Shown one piece after another: positions 7,761 to 17,329 of a stretch of DNA of 64,000 nucleotides. Every line of letters starts with the position of its first letter. The first letter of the stretch is position 1. The stretch comes from Candidatus Gottesmanbacteria bacterium. Lineage in GTDB: Bacteria; Patescibacteria; Microgenomatia; 2-02-FULL-39-11. The stretch lies in the NCBI GenBank assembly GCA_016186795.1, contig JACPKY010000002.1, forward strand, positions 321,814 to 385,813, written 5' to 3'. A program made the translations under genes and the position numbers. The notes beneath the pieces are model-generated. The model searched no databases and was not told where the DNA came from. It saw only the letters and a program-made list of their open reading frames with translations.

Positions 7761-8820
7761 TAGGACTCCTCCTCCTATTTAGTGCCAGAATAGACGTTAG
7801 AATTCCTATATTAATAAACGTGCTCAAGATGGAGCTGCCACCATAGGAAATCAGTGGAAGTGTAATTCCTGTAATAGGAAGCAGTCCCAGGTTCATACCA
7901 ATATTGATGATAACTTGAATAAAAAGTTGTGCAAAAAGGCCAAGTGCCAAAAGCCTTCCAAAGGAATCATCGGCATTTTTTGAAGCTACAAGAAACCTAG
8001 ATAAAAAAAGGGCATAAAAAGTCAAAACAAGCAGTCCTCCGATAAATCCTAGCTCCTCTACCAAAGATGCAAAAACAAAATCAGTATGATACTCGGGAAG
8101 AAATAAGAGGTGACTTTGTGTACCCCTCCCTAACCCCAATCCCCAAAGCTGTCCTGACCCAATAGCAATAATTGCCTGCAATGCGTTGTATCCTGTCCCC
8201 GCCGGATCGATTTCAGGATTCAGAAAGGAGAGAATTCTTACTCTTTGATACTCCTTGAGTATTCTCCAAAATAATGGAGCAAACGCTCCGAGACCTATTG
8301 TTCCCAAAAAAACAAATTTGAGTGATAATCCATTCATTATCTCCATAATCAGAAATGTTCCAATGTAAACGATAACGTTCCCTAAATCTGGCTGCATGAA
8401 AATGAGCCCAAGAAAAGGGAGAAGTAACACTGCATGTTTGAAAAAGGAAAAAAGTGTTGTTTTTTTCTCCTTCGAAATAATACTTGCAAGAATTATCACA
8501 ACCAACGGTTTAATAAGCTCGGATGGCTGGATGCGGAATATCCCGACATCGATCCAACGGGTGGAACCTCGTATTGAGGGAGCAAAAAAGAGGCTTACGA
8601 GAAGAAGTAGACTTCCAACATAAAAAACCCATCGAAATCTGGACCATTGCCGATAGTCAATCGTCGCAAACGTAATAAATCCAATGATTCCTACGATAAT
8701 GAAAAGAATGAAGTTACCAACAAGAGTCGGGGAAGTACTGACAAGGACTGCAAATCCTATTCCCAACAGGCTAACCGTTGCTACAGTAATCCCATAGTCA
8801 AAAAAGGATAGGAGATTCAT
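7738..8820 (-). CDS. rodA: SEDS-family peptidoglycan polymerase, RodA type
   Basis: A polytopic membrane protein of 360 residues with about 10 helices. It carries the SEDS signatures LPEYHTDFVFASLVEELG and GITLPLISYGGSS near the C-terminus. SEDS proteins polymerise lipid II together with a class B penicillin-binding protein. RodA rather than FtsW is suggested by its place outside the murG-ftsW segment and by the GRGTQSHLLFLPE stretch. It overlaps ileS by 4 bases (ATGA). A second SEDS gene, ftsW, lies at 16213-17325. No PBP2 partner or mre gene is in the window. Confidence 0.88.
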   Translation of the reverse strand: MNLLSFFDYGITVATVSLLGIGFAVLVSTSPTLVGNFILFIIVGIIGFITFATIDYRQWSRFRWVFYVGSLLLLVSLFFAPSIRGSTRWIDVGIFRIQPSELIKPLVVIILASIISKEKKTTLFSFFKHAVLLLPFLGLIFMQPDLGNVIVYIGTFLIMEIMNGLSLKFVFLGTIGLGAFAPLFWRILKEYQRVRILSFLNPEIDPAGTGYNALQAIIAIGSGQLWGLGLGRGTQSHLLFLPEYHTDFVFASLVEELGFIGGLLVLTFYALFLSRFLVASKNADDSFGRLLALGLFAQLFIQVIINIGMNLGLLPITGITLPLISYGGSSILSTFINIGILTSILALNRRRSPIVIGSRF

Positions 8821-11642
8821 GCAGGTTTTATGGAAAATGTATCTCCTTTTTGAATCTCTGAAGCTACCGTCTCTCGTTTAATAAGGCCAGTGAATTCCTC
8901 AGGCCATGATGGAAGTACTACCACAACTTTCTGATTCAACTTACACTGAGCCTCTTTTCTCTCAATTTGAATCCGGCGAATAAGCTCTCGTGCCTCTCCT
9001 TCTTTTTTCAAATCTTCTGTGACATGTGTATCAAGGTCAACAACAATTTCATCTCTTCCTATACTCTGCACTACACTCTTCACATTCACTTCTTGTCCAA
9101 TAATATCGAGTATCTCCCGTGATATCTGGGAAGGCGATGTAACTTTCAGTGTTTTTAGTGGCTGGCGGACTTTTATCCCCGTAGCTTTGCGTAGAGCGTG
9201 AGTTTTTTCAACAATTTGTCGGGCACGTGTCATTTCATCCTCAAGTTTCGTATCATGGCTCGTATTTTGGTATGCTGGCCATGTAGTTAGATGCACTGAT
9301 TCTTCCATAGTCAAATTTCTGTAGATACTTTCTGACAAGAATGGCATAATTGGAGCACTCAGTCTACAAAGCGTTGTTAATACCTCAAAACAGGTACCAT
9401 AGAATGCTTCTTTATCGTGACCGTTGTCAGTAGTTACTCCTACCCTGTCACGACTTCTGCGTATATACCAAGTCGATAGTTCATCGATAAAAGTTTGAAG
9501 GTGAGAAATCGCTCCCACTGTATCATAGCGGTCTAGTCTGTGTGTCATAGTTCTAATTAGTACCTGCAATCGTGAGAAAATCCATCTATCAAGAATATGA
9601 TAGGTCGTCATTTTACTTTTGAGAGTACGAATTTTCTCTCTATCAATCTCATCAACTTCAGCATAGGTTAGAAAGAAATTGTATACGTTCCACAAAATAA
9701 GCAGCATACCCCGCACTTGATTTCTATACTGCTCCTCAGATATTCGAATATCTTCACCGTGTAAAACGGGCGACCCCAGAAGGTAAAGCCGGAGTGCATC
9801 TCCTCCGTACTTTTGTAAAAGTTGTCTTGGATCCGGATAATTACCATAATTTTTACTCATTTTACGGCCATCTGTCCCTAGAATGACCCCTTCCACAAGG
9901 ACGTTTTTGAAAGCTTGCGAACCATAGAGCGCTGCTCCGATTACATGAAGGACATAAAACCATGCGCGTATTTGTCCAGTATATTCAGCAATAAAATCTG
10001 GTGGGAAGAAATTCTCCAACTTTTCCTCTCTTTCAAATGGAAAGTGACGTTCTGCAAATGATGCAGATCCTGCTTCAATCCAACTGTCAAGAACTTCTGG
10101 CACTCGGAATACCTTCTCCCCACATTTTTTGCATCGAACCGTTATCGTATCAATATCAGGTTTATGAAGGTCGGTAATTTTTCTTCCTGATGAGTTTTCC
10201 AACTCTTGAATGGATCCAGGGACAAATCGTTCTCCACAACGACATTCCCAAACGGGCACGGGGGACCCCCAATACCTGCTTCGTGATATATTCCAGTCGG
10301 GTGCATTTTCAATGCTTTTTTGGAATCGTCCATATTTGAAGTGAGAGGGAAACCAGTGGACGTTCTTATTTGTTTTGTACAATAGTGGTTTCAGTTTCTG
10401 TATATCGACATACCATGCATCCTGAGGCGCATAGTAGAGCCGTGTATGACACCTCCAGCAAAGGGGCACACTATGAGCGTATCCCGTATTTTCTTTATAG
10501 ATAAGGCCACGATTGCCTAGATCCTCCTCTACAAATTTATTGGCTTTCAAGTAGTACATGCCCCCAAAAAGTGGAACCTCCTTTTTAATGATCCCCTCTT
10601 CATCAAGATGCATCTCAATATGAATATTCTCCTTTTGCATGGCTTTTAAATCTTCTTCACCATACGCGGCAATTGTTACAACTCCGGTTCCTTCCTCACT
10701 AGTTACAAAATCTCCACCAATAACAACAAACGCATTTTTCCCTTTTTCTACCTCGTAGTAGTTATAATGCGGCTCAAACTTTTTCCCAACAAGACGGGAT
10801 CCCTTGAATTGGTCAACAATTTCGTAGGGACCGGGGGTTAGCATGGAAAGAGTAGACTTTGCTAATATGTAATATTCATTTTTCTGTTTTACTTTGACGT
10901 AGGTTAGTTTTGGATTTACGGAAAGAGCAGGGGTAACAATTTTGTTCCAAGGAGTAGTCGACCAAGCAAGAATATATGTATTATTATCTCCAATGAGTTT
11001 GTATTTATACGTAGAGGCTGGGTCAGACATGATCTTGTAGTTTTCGCTATCCATCGCAACCTCGAAGTTGGAAATAGGGGTTGAGCAGTGGGGACAATAA
11101 AGTGACACTCGAAGGCCCTTGTAGATAAATCCTTTCTCATACATTGTCTTAAATACCCACATGACCGTCTCCATGTACGAAAGATCCATTGTTTTGTACG
11201 CATGCGTAAAATCAACCCAACGGCCAATGTGGTTAATATACCATTCCCATTCAGAAGAAACTTCAGAAACGTACCGTTTACATTCGTTTATAAATTTCTT
11301 TATCCCAACTTTTTCCTCGATTTCCCGTTTCGATTTTAGCCCTAAAGAAACTTCAACTTTATTTTCTGCCGGCAGTCCATGACAGTCCCACCCCCAAACG
11401 CGTCGTACTCTATATCCTTTCATTGTCCAAAACCGAGGAAATACGTCTTTGGGAATACTCGAAAGAAGTGTGCCGTAATGCGGCATTCCAGTAATAAAAG
11501 GGGGGCCATCAAGGAATGTCCATTTTTTATCATTTGGCCGTGACGTAACTGATTTTTCGAAAATCTTATTTTTTTTCCAATAGGATAGGACTTCTTCTTC
11601 AAGTTGAGCAAAATTTATTTGCGGAGAAACTGAAGTAAACAT
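8817..11642 (-). CDS. ileS: Isoleucyl-tRNA synthetase, archaeal/eukaryotic-type
   Basis: The 941-residue class I synthetase charges tRNA-Ile. The ATP site is PHYGT (HIGH-like, around 54-58) in the context GPPFITGMPHYGTLL, and the second motif is GRKMSKN (KMSKS-like, Met595). WGWDCHGLPAE and the CP1 editing region lie between. Cysteine pairs CWRC, CRCG and CKKC suggest bound zinc. The sequence around HYGT and WGWDCHGLP resembles the archaeal/eukaryotic class (IleRS2). That class is often less sensitive to mupirocin, which is family knowledge and not tested here. An extended -10 box lies 6 bases before its ATG. Confidence 0.95.
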   Translation of the reverse strand: MFTSVSPQINFAQLEEEVLSYWKKNKIFEKSVTSRPNDKKWTFLDGPPFITGMPHYGTLLSSIPKDVFPRFWTMKGYRVRRVWGWDCHGLPAENKVEVSLGLKSKREIEEKVGIKKFINECKRYVSEVSSEWEWYINHIGRWVDFTHAYKTMDLSYMETVMWVFKTMYEKGFIYKGLRVSLYCPHCSTPISNFEVAMDSENYKIMSDPASTYKYKLIGDNNTYILAWSTTPWNKIVTPALSVNPKLTYVKVKQKNEYYILAKSTLSMLTPGPYEIVDQFKGSRLVGKKFEPHYNYYEVEKGKNAFVVIGGDFVTSEEGTGVVTIAAYGEEDLKAMQKENIHIEMHLDEEGIIKKEVPLFGGMYYLKANKFVEEDLGNRGLIYKENTGYAHSVPLCWRCHTRLYYAPQDAWYVDIQKLKPLLYKTNKNVHWFPSHFKYGRFQKSIENAPDWNISRSRYWGSPVPVWECRCGERFVPGSIQELENSSGRKITDLHKPDIDTITVRCKKCGEKVFRVPEVLDSWIEAGSASFAERHFPFEREEKLENFFPPDFIAEYTGQIRAWFYVLHVIGAALYGSQAFKNVLVEGVILGTDGRKMSKNYGNYPDPRQLLQKYGGDALRLYLLGSPVLHGEDIRISEEQYRNQVRGMLLILWNVYNFFLTYAEVDEIDREKIRTLKSKMTTYHILDRWIFSRLQVLIRTMTHRLDRYDTVGAISHLQTFIDELSTWYIRRSRDRVGVTTDNGHDKEAFYGTCFEVLTTLCRLSAPIMPFLSESIYRNLTMEESVHLTTWPAYQNTSHDTKLEDEMTRARQIVEKTHALRKATGIKVRQPLKTLKVTSPSQISREILDIIGQEVNVKSVVQSIGRDEIVVDLDTHVTEDLKKEGEARELIRRIQIERKEAQCKLNQKVVVVLPSWPEEFTGLIKRETVASEIQKGDTFSIKPA

Positions 11643-11648
11643 GTGGCT

Positions 11649-11657
11649 ATTATATCA
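11649..11657 (-). promoter_or_regulatory. Extended -10 promoter of ileS
   Basis: Minus strand TGATATAAT ends 6 bases before the ileS ATG (11642), so transcription would start at or next to the start codon. The surrounding sequence (TTTTGATATAAT followed by AGCC) closely matches the rplU promoter. No good -35 box is visible. Confidence 0.5.
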
Positions 11658-11689
11658 AAAACACTGCAGAGAAAGTGGGACAGGCTATT

Positions 11690-11896
11690 TTAAGGAGATG
11701 AATGAGAGTGGTTTGAGGAAAGAGGGAAAATCCGATCACAGACCTCGCAAAGATTTCCAACTTCAAGCGGTTGTCCACGTTTTGTACATTTTTCCTGGGT
11801 ACAAACTCTCTTTCCAGCGTTAAACTCGTCTTCAGAAACACCACGCATTTCTGGATGAAATTTGTAACACGTAAAGCAAATATACCTTTTTACCAT
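11690..11896 (-). CDS. Small zinc-ribbon protein of unknown function
   Basis: The 68-residue product has three cysteine pairs: C7-x2-C10, C32-x4-C37 and C50-x2-C53. It probably binds zinc. It starts 6 bases after the ftsZ stop and lies on the same strand, so it is likely co-transcribed with the division genes. The regular spacing of cysteines and its position argue that it is real and not noise. I do not recognise a named family. It could be a nucleic-acid- or protein-binding regulator, which is a guess. The 47 bases between its end and ileS hold the ileS -10 box. Confidence 0.65.
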   Translation of the reverse strand: MVKRYICFTCYKFHPEMRGVSEDEFNAGKRVCTQEKCTKRGQPLEVGNLCEVCDRIFPLSSNHSHSSP

Positions 11897-11902
11897 GCAC
11901 TT

Positions 11903-13006
11903 TTAGTGTTTCCCCTGCCGTAGGAAAGCGGGGATATCCCATTCATCTTCCTCACCACTAATGTTTGGGGGATTTATACTATTTCTGGCAAATGTTGTGT
12001 CGGTCTTCGGCATTTGCTCTTCTTTCGTTGAAAGCTCTTTCAGTCTCATCTTTGCCTCGTCAAAACCGGTTGCCACAACCGTTATTTTAACTTGATCAAC
12101 CATCTGCTCATCAATTGTTGCACCAAAGATGATATTAGCATCAGGATCGACACTTGCCGCAATGAGTTTGGCGGCATCATCTACCTCAGCCATAGTTAAA
12201 TCAGGTCCACCGGTAATATTAAAAAGTACTCCTTTTGCACCATCAATGGAAAGTTCAAGAAGTGGAGAAGCAATTGCCATACGAGCAGCCGTTGCTGCCC
12301 GATTTTCCCCAACACCGTTTCCGATTCCCATAAGAGCTGATCCAGCATTATTCATGACAGTCCGAACATCAGCAAAATCCACATTAATAAGCCCCGGAAG
12401 GGTAATAAGGTCTGAGATGCCAGTCACTCCTTGACCAAGAACAGAATCAACAATTTTAAATGCCTCAAGAAGTGTCATTTTTTTATCAACGACATCAAGG
12501 ATACGTTGATTTGGAATAACAATAAGCGTATCAACTTTGTCTTTGAGATTTAAAAGACCTTCTTCCGCAGCCATCATTCTTCGAGCGCCTTCAAAGGCAA
12601 AAGGTTTCGTTACAACCGCAACTGTTAAAGCTCCAAGTTCTTTTGCCACCTCAGCAATAATCGGGGCTGCGCCTGTTCCTGTCCCTCCTCCTTCTCCGCA
12701 GGTTAAAAATACCATATCAGTTGATTCAAGTACGTCACGAATCTTATCTCGGGATTCCTCTCCCGCTTGTCTCCCTATTTCTGGATCTCCTCCTGCTCCT
12801 AAACCTTTTGTTAGATCCTCACCAATCTGAATTTTCATTGATGCACCGCAGGTTAAAAGCGCCTGTGCATCGGTATTGACACCGATAAAATCGACTCCTT
12901 GAACCTGTGATGTCGTTATCATTGTATTGACAGCATTACAACCGCCACCACCAATACCGATGACTTTGATTTTTGCAAAACGTGCGATATCAGGTTTAAT
13001 AAGCAT
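11903..13006 (-). CDS. ftsZ: Cell division protein FtsZ
   Basis: This is the tubulin-like GTPase that forms the Z-ring. The 367-residue product has GGGGCNAVN (about 19-27), the GTP loop GGGTGTG at 106-112, and the T7-loop region DFADVR. The conserved C-terminal peptide DIPAFLR at 357-363 is where FtsA and other partners bind. Length is typical. A clear AGGA Shine-Dalgarno lies about 7 bases before the ATG, one of few in the window. It is downstream of ftsA with a 37-base gap. Confidence 0.97.
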   Translation of the reverse strand: MLIKPDIARFAKIKVIGIGGGGCNAVNTMITTSQVQGVDFIGVNTDAQALLTCGASMKIQIGEDLTKGLGAGGDPEIGRQAGEESRDKIRDVLESTDMVFLTCGEGGGTGTGAAPIIAEVAKELGALTVAVVTKPFAFEGARRMMAAEEGLLNLKDKVDTLIVIPNQRILDVVDKKMTLLEAFKIVDSVLGQGVTGISDLITLPGLINVDFADVRTVMNNAGSALMGIGNGVGENRAATAARMAIASPLLELSIDGAKGVLFNITGGPDLTMAEVDDAAKLIAASVDPDANIIFGATIDEQMVDQVKITVVATGFDEAKMRLKELSTKEEQMPKTDTTFARNSINPPNISGEEDEWDIPAFLRQGKH

Positions 13007-13043
13007 AGGTAATCCTTTCTAGGCAGAATACAATAAGTAGGTG

Positions 13044-14357
13044 TTACGGCAGGAAGGATTTTACAACATCAACAACTTTTCCTGCTACACCTTGAACAGG
13101 AAATTTTCCGACAATTTTTGAGAGTTTATCAAAAGAAAACTTTTCTTTCATCGTAATTCCTGTTTTTGCGCCATAGAGCACCAGACCAACTGATGCAGCA
13201 TAACTTGGTGAGGTAATTTCATCAATAAGTCCTGTTATATTTGTAGGAATGCCGATTCGCACTTGCATCGCAAGATTTCTTCTTGCTGTTTCAACAATTC
13301 CCAGTGTTTCTGCACCTCCACCTGTTACGACAAGTCCTGCAGGGGTGAGTCCTCCAAATCCACTTTTTTTAATTTCTAAACCGATCATAGTAAATATTTC
13401 GTTGAGACGTGGCCGAATAATTCCTTCAATAAGGGTTTTCCGTGATATCTTCGTCAACCCTTCTGGTAAGTGAAGTTTGGATACATCAACCTCATCGTGC
13501 GTATCATCCTTGATCTTATGTTTTTTTTCATTCGGTGTAACTGTAACCTCAGGGACTATCACTTCCTGCTCTTTTTGGTTGAGAAGAAGTTTAATTTTTT
13601 CTGCACTTTCTAGGGAGATTCGAAGCCCAATTGCCAAATCATTTGTTATATTTCGAGCCCCAACAGGAAGCACAGACGAATACGCAAGAGATCCTTCAAC
13701 CCACATGCAGATGTCGGTTGTCCCTCCTCCAAGATCAGCTAAGATTACTCCAAGTTCTTTTTCTGTTTCAGTCAATACCGATGTACTTGAAGCAAGACCT
13801 CCAAATACAAATCCATCGACATCAACTCCGACAAGGGATGCACATTTCTCAAGATTGCGAAGGGCTGTACTGACTGCGGTAATAATATGGGTATTTACTT
13901 CAAGTCGAACACCGGTCATACCAACTGGATCTTTTATCCCTTCTTGCGAATCAACAATAAATTCCCGTGGAAGAACATGCAGCACCTCTCGTGTTGAGGG
14001 AAGATTGATTGCTCGAGCTGCATCAACTGCACGTTTTACATCGTCGAACGTAATTTCTTTCTGTGGTTCGGAAACAGCAACCACTCCGTGTGAATTCTGC
14101 GACATAATATGTGATCCCCCTACGGAAAGAAATGTTGAGGAGATTGAATATCCGGCCATCCGTTCTGCCGCTTCTAAGCTTTCAACAATTGCACCTGTTG
14201 CCTCTTCAATATCAACTATTTGGCCCTTCCGAACACCTCGACTGACAACTGTTGCTACTCCCATCACATTCACACTTCCTTCTTCAGTCACAGAAGCTAT
14301 AATCGTAGTAATTTTTGAAGTTCCGATGTCGATGCCTGCAACTATTTTTTTATTCAT
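13044..14357 (-). CDS. ftsA: Cell division protein FtsA
   Basis: Actin-like ATPase that tethers FtsZ to the membrane. The 437-residue product opens VAGIDIGTSKITT (phosphate 1 loop) and has ILADLGGGTTDICMW (phosphate 2) and VVTGGGAETLG (adenosine motif). It ends in an amphipathic helix, GKVVDVVKSFLP, expected to bind membrane. A charged insert of about 20 residues (around 270-295) precedes the last subdomain. It is upstream of ftsZ and downstream of ftsQ in the usual dcw order. Confidence 0.95.
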   Translation of the reverse strand: MNKKIVAGIDIGTSKITTIIASVTEEGSVNVMGVATVVSRGVRKGQIVDIEEATGAIVESLEAAERMAGYSISSTFLSVGGSHIMSQNSHGVVAVSEPQKEITFDDVKRAVDAARAINLPSTREVLHVLPREFIVDSQEGIKDPVGMTGVRLEVNTHIITAVSTALRNLEKCASLVGVDVDGFVFGGLASSTSVLTETEKELGVILADLGGGTTDICMWVEGSLAYSSVLPVGARNITNDLAIGLRISLESAEKIKLLLNQKEQEVIVPEVTVTPNEKKHKIKDDTHDEVDVSKLHLPEGLTKISRKTLIEGIIRPRLNEIFTMIGLEIKKSGFGGLTPAGLVVTGGGAETLGIVETARRNLAMQVRIGIPTNITGLIDEITSPSYAASVGLVLYGAKTGITMKEKFSFDKLSKIVGKFPVQGVAGKVVDVVKSFLP

Positions 14358-14368
14358 AGGCCAATAAG

Positions 14369-15082
14369 TTAAAGAGGTGAGGAAATTTTTTCTCCATTTG
14401 ACAATATGACAATAGGTTTATCAAAACGAAAATCGATACTCTCCACAGTTTTCCCATCTATTCTAAACCGACTGGTAATTATTTGTAAAGAGGTAGAGGT
14501 AATCTCTGGTATAGATTCATATGGTACGATCCATTTCATACCGTTTTCCGAATAGAACGTATATGAACGGATTGAATCATCAACCACAATTCGATCAATA
14601 AATATACTCTTTTGGGAATAGCTATCCATAAATTTAATAGCTTTTCCAATTCGCCAATCAGCTTGACTATACTCAAACAGAGGGAGCATGGGAGCTTCAA
14701 TCTTCGGATACTGGGCAGAATCATCAGATTTTCCTAGAACAAATCCCAGGGCATCTATTTGGTAATACCCATCATTTGCTACCACAACTGCTCTTGGACT
14801 ACGTGTGTCCGCGCGAATAACAACTGTTTCTGGATAATGGAGTTCTATTTGGACAGATTCAATAAACGGATTATCGGAAATAATTGTATGGGAAATTTCA
14901 GACGACTTGAGAAGTAGAAGATTTTTGCCTATTATTTTTCCAATGTTTCTCAACGGATATAGACGCGTGACAACAATTACTTTTTTTACACGATACGCGC
15001 CAAATATGTAAACAGAAATTCCTCCAAAAAGTATAAGTGCGAGAAGTAAAAAAAATCTACTAATCCTTGCAAATCGCGTCAT
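14369..15082 (-). CDS. ftsQ: Division protein FtsQ/DivIB, POTRA domain
   Basis: The 237-residue bitopic protein has a short cytoplasmic N-terminus, one membrane helix around 10-30, and a POTRA-type start (YRVKKVIVV). A region with NPFIESVQIELHYPETVVI and the segment GYYQIDALGFVL is typical of FtsQ. It would link cytoplasmic division proteins with the septal synthase. Its start overlaps murG by 4 bases (ATGA), and ftsA follows after 11 bases. Sequence conservation in this family is low; context makes the call firm. Confidence 0.88.
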   Translation of the reverse strand: MTRFARISRFFLLLALILFGGISVYIFGAYRVKKVIVVTRLYPLRNIGKIIGKNLLLLKSSEISHTIISDNPFIESVQIELHYPETVVIRADTRSPRAVVVANDGYYQIDALGFVLGKSDDSAQYPKIEAPMLPLFEYSQADWRIGKAIKFMDSYSQKSIFIDRIVVDDSIRSYTFYSENGMKWIVPYESIPEITSTSLQIITSRFRIDGKTVESIDFRFDKPIVILSNGEKISSPL

Positions 15083-16212
15083 GTCGTTTCTCCCAGTACA
15101 AGAGTACTGATATGATTCAAGACGTTCTTTGCTGCGTTTCGTAAACTAGTTTGTTCCTTCTTCGGAAAACGAGACTTATAGAATTCAAGTTCAACGGAAA
15201 GACGTTCTATTTGTTCAAGAAGTGTATCAGAGCTAAGATTTTTTTGAGGAAGTACTATTGCCACACCCAAGTCGACGAGATACTTCGCATTTCTTTCTTG
15301 TTCTTTTCCTCCTGCCCAAGGAAGAGGAATCAAAATTGCAGGTGTTGCGGAAGCTAAGAGCTCTGTCACGGTATTTGCCCCAGCTCTCCCTATAACAAGA
15401 TGAGCTGATCGCAAAACCACTCCAACACTTCCTGGATCAATCGATTGAACAACACGGTAGTTTTGCGAAGTTGCAGACGGGAGTTTTTCTCTCATTTGTT
15501 TCAGTCTTTTGTAATCAATACTATTTTGACTCCCGCCACATTGGTGAAGGATGCGAAATTTTTGGCAGAGTGTTGCAATAAGAGGCTCTACCAAACGATT
15601 GATTGTCTGTGATCCAATACTGCCCCCGGTCACGTAAAGAATTGGTAATCTCCTATTACCAAACGACAAAAGTGAAGTGGAAGTATCAGCAAAAAAAGAT
15701 TCACGTAACAAATTTCCGGAAACTATCGTTTTAACACCATCTGGAATAGATTCTGTATCTTCCCAACTTAGAAATATCAGTTTGGCAAAATAAGAAACGA
15801 CTCTATTTGTGAGTCCGAGTACATGTGTTTGCTCATGCACCACAACCGGAATTCGGAGAAGAAATGCTGCGAAACATACTGGCAGTGCAACATACCCACC
15901 GAAAGAAATAACAACCGAAGGACGAACCCGCAGGAGAAAGTAAAGACTGACAAAAATCGAAAAAGGTAATTGAGCAAAGGATAAAATATTGCGAAGGGTT
16001 ATAAAACGCGATAGTCTTTCTGCAGGAATAGCATAGAATGGAATTCTTTGCCTTTTCATGACCATATATTCCAACGATGGAACGGTATCACCTTCAAGGG
16101 CCTTATATCGGCCAAAATAGGCAAGCTGAAATTTCCGGTCCTTTTGAATTTCTTCACAAAGCGCGAGCGCCGGCGTTAGATGCCCTCCACAGAGAACAAT
16201 TGTTTTTGCCAT
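15079..16212 (-). CDS. murG: UDP-GlcNAc:MurNAc-pentapeptide-PP-polyprenol GlcNAc transferase
   Basis: The 377-residue GT28 enzyme makes lipid II from lipid I on the cytoplasmic face. Its N-terminal loop is LCGGHLTPALAL, a variant of the GGTGGH signature. YVTGGSIGSQTIN starts the C-terminal domain, and GRAGANTVTELLA plus the P-x-AGGKEQ-NA segment form the UDP-GlcNAc site. A hydrophobic patch (SFAQLPFSIFVSLYFLL) is consistent with membrane association. It sits between ftsW (end-to-start) and ftsQ. Confidence 0.95.
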   Translation of the reverse strand: MAKTIVLCGGHLTPALALCEEIQKDRKFQLAYFGRYKALEGDTVPSLEYMVMKRQRIPFYAIPAERLSRFITLRNILSFAQLPFSIFVSLYFLLRVRPSVVISFGGYVALPVCFAAFLLRIPVVVHEQTHVLGLTNRVVSYFAKLIFLSWEDTESIPDGVKTIVSGNLLRESFFADTSTSLLSFGNRRLPILYVTGGSIGSQTINRLVEPLIATLCQKFRILHQCGGSQNSIDYKRLKQMREKLPSATSQNYRVVQSIDPGSVGVVLRSAHLVIGRAGANTVTELLASATPAILIPLPWAGGKEQERNAKYLVDLGVAIVLPQKNLSSDTLLEQIERLSVELEFYKSRFPKKEQTSLRNAAKNVLNHISTLVLGETT

Positions 16213-17325
16213 TTATTTTCGAAGGGAAGAATTCTTGCTGACGTTTATAATTATTCCGGTTGCAATTAACGAGACAATTAGATTTGAACCCCCGTAAGAG
16301 ATAAACGGTAATGGCACCCCTGTAAGAGGAAATAACGCAACAATTGCGCCAAGATTTATACCAACCTGACAACCAAGGAGAGCAAGTAGTCCGCCAGCCA
16401 GTAAAAATCCGTGTTTATCACGGGCATTTTTGGCAACTCGGGCAATTTTGTAAAGGAGAATCGCGTAAATAAATATCAAAACAATTGCGCCTATGTAACC
16501 AAATTCCTCGCCAATGATTGCAAATATAGAATCGGTAGTAGCTTCTGGTAAAAACTGGTATTTTTGCCGGGAGGCACCCAACCCCATACCAAATAGTCCC
16601 CCGGACCCGAGTGATATAAGTATTTGCCGAATATGGTAGGACGCCCCAAGTGGATCACCCTCTGGGTTGAAAAATGTCGTTAATCGTTGCATGCGGTACG
16701 GCGAGGAGATAGCAAAAAGAACTCCCACGGCAACGACTGAGGGTATAAGGATAGCAAAATGAAAAAGGGGTGCTCCAGATAAAAAGTACACAATTATTGC
16801 AATACTGGTAAGGATGATAGCGGTACCAAGGTCTGGCTCAATGATAACAAGACCCACAATCATACCGATTAAGAGAAGGAACGGTCCCAAGCGTTCTTTC
16901 TCTTTTGAAGAAAACCATGCAGAGAGATAAAGAACAAGAGAGAGCTTTGCTAACTCTGCGGGTTGGAAATTAAATGATCCGAGACTGATCCACCGATGTG
17001 CACCCAACGCCTTGATACCAATTCCGGGAATAAATACCGCCATGAGTGAGACAAGAGTAAATATAAGGAGAACCAACGACCATCGGTAATAGTTCTTATA
17101 AGGAATAAAAGAAGTTACGATCATCCCTGCGGTTCCTACTAAAAAATAAATACTCTGATCTCTGATGTAGTGATATTTATCATTAAAATCTTTAAATGCG
17201 GATACGTTCGAGGATTCAAAGATCATCAAAAGTCCGAAAAGACTCAAAAGCACAACGAGGAGAATGATACTGTAATCTGCCCGCTGCAATGATTGCAGCC
17301 GTATTTGGGATCTTAACTTTTTCAT
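16213..17325 (-). CDS. ftsW: SEDS-family septal peptidoglycan polymerase FtsW
   Basis: A 370-residue membrane protein of about 10 helices with the SEDS motifs FLPEATTDSIFAIIGEEFG and GVPLPFISYGGSN. Placed between mraY and murG, it is the expected dcw partner of the class B PBP encoded upstream (ftsI). It polymerises lipid II at the septum. The stop of mraY is 4 bases before its start. It is related to but distinct from rodA at 7738-8820. Confidence 0.92.
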   Translation of the reverse strand: MKKLRSQIRLQSLQRADYSIILLVVLLSLFGLLMIFESSNVSAFKDFNDKYHYIRDQSIYFLVGTAGMIVTSFIPYKNYYRWSLVLLIFTLVSLMAVFIPGIGIKALGAHRWISLGSFNFQPAELAKLSLVLYLSAWFSSKEKERLGPFLLLIGMIVGLVIIEPDLGTAIILTSIAIIVYFLSGAPLFHFAILIPSVVAVGVLFAISSPYRMQRLTTFFNPEGDPLGASYHIRQILISLGSGGLFGMGLGASRQKYQFLPEATTDSIFAIIGEEFGYIGAIVLIFIYAILLYKIARVAKNARDKHGFLLAGGLLALLGCQVGINLGAIVALFPLTGVPLPFISYGGSNLIVSLIATGIIINVSKNSSLRK

Positions 17326-17329
17326 AGAA

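Noticed and set aside
13477..14367. Long open frame of 296 codons on plus, opposite ftsA
   Set aside because: It is the antisense shadow of ftsA; its product is Ser/Thr-rich with no recognisable motif, and ftsA itself is certain.
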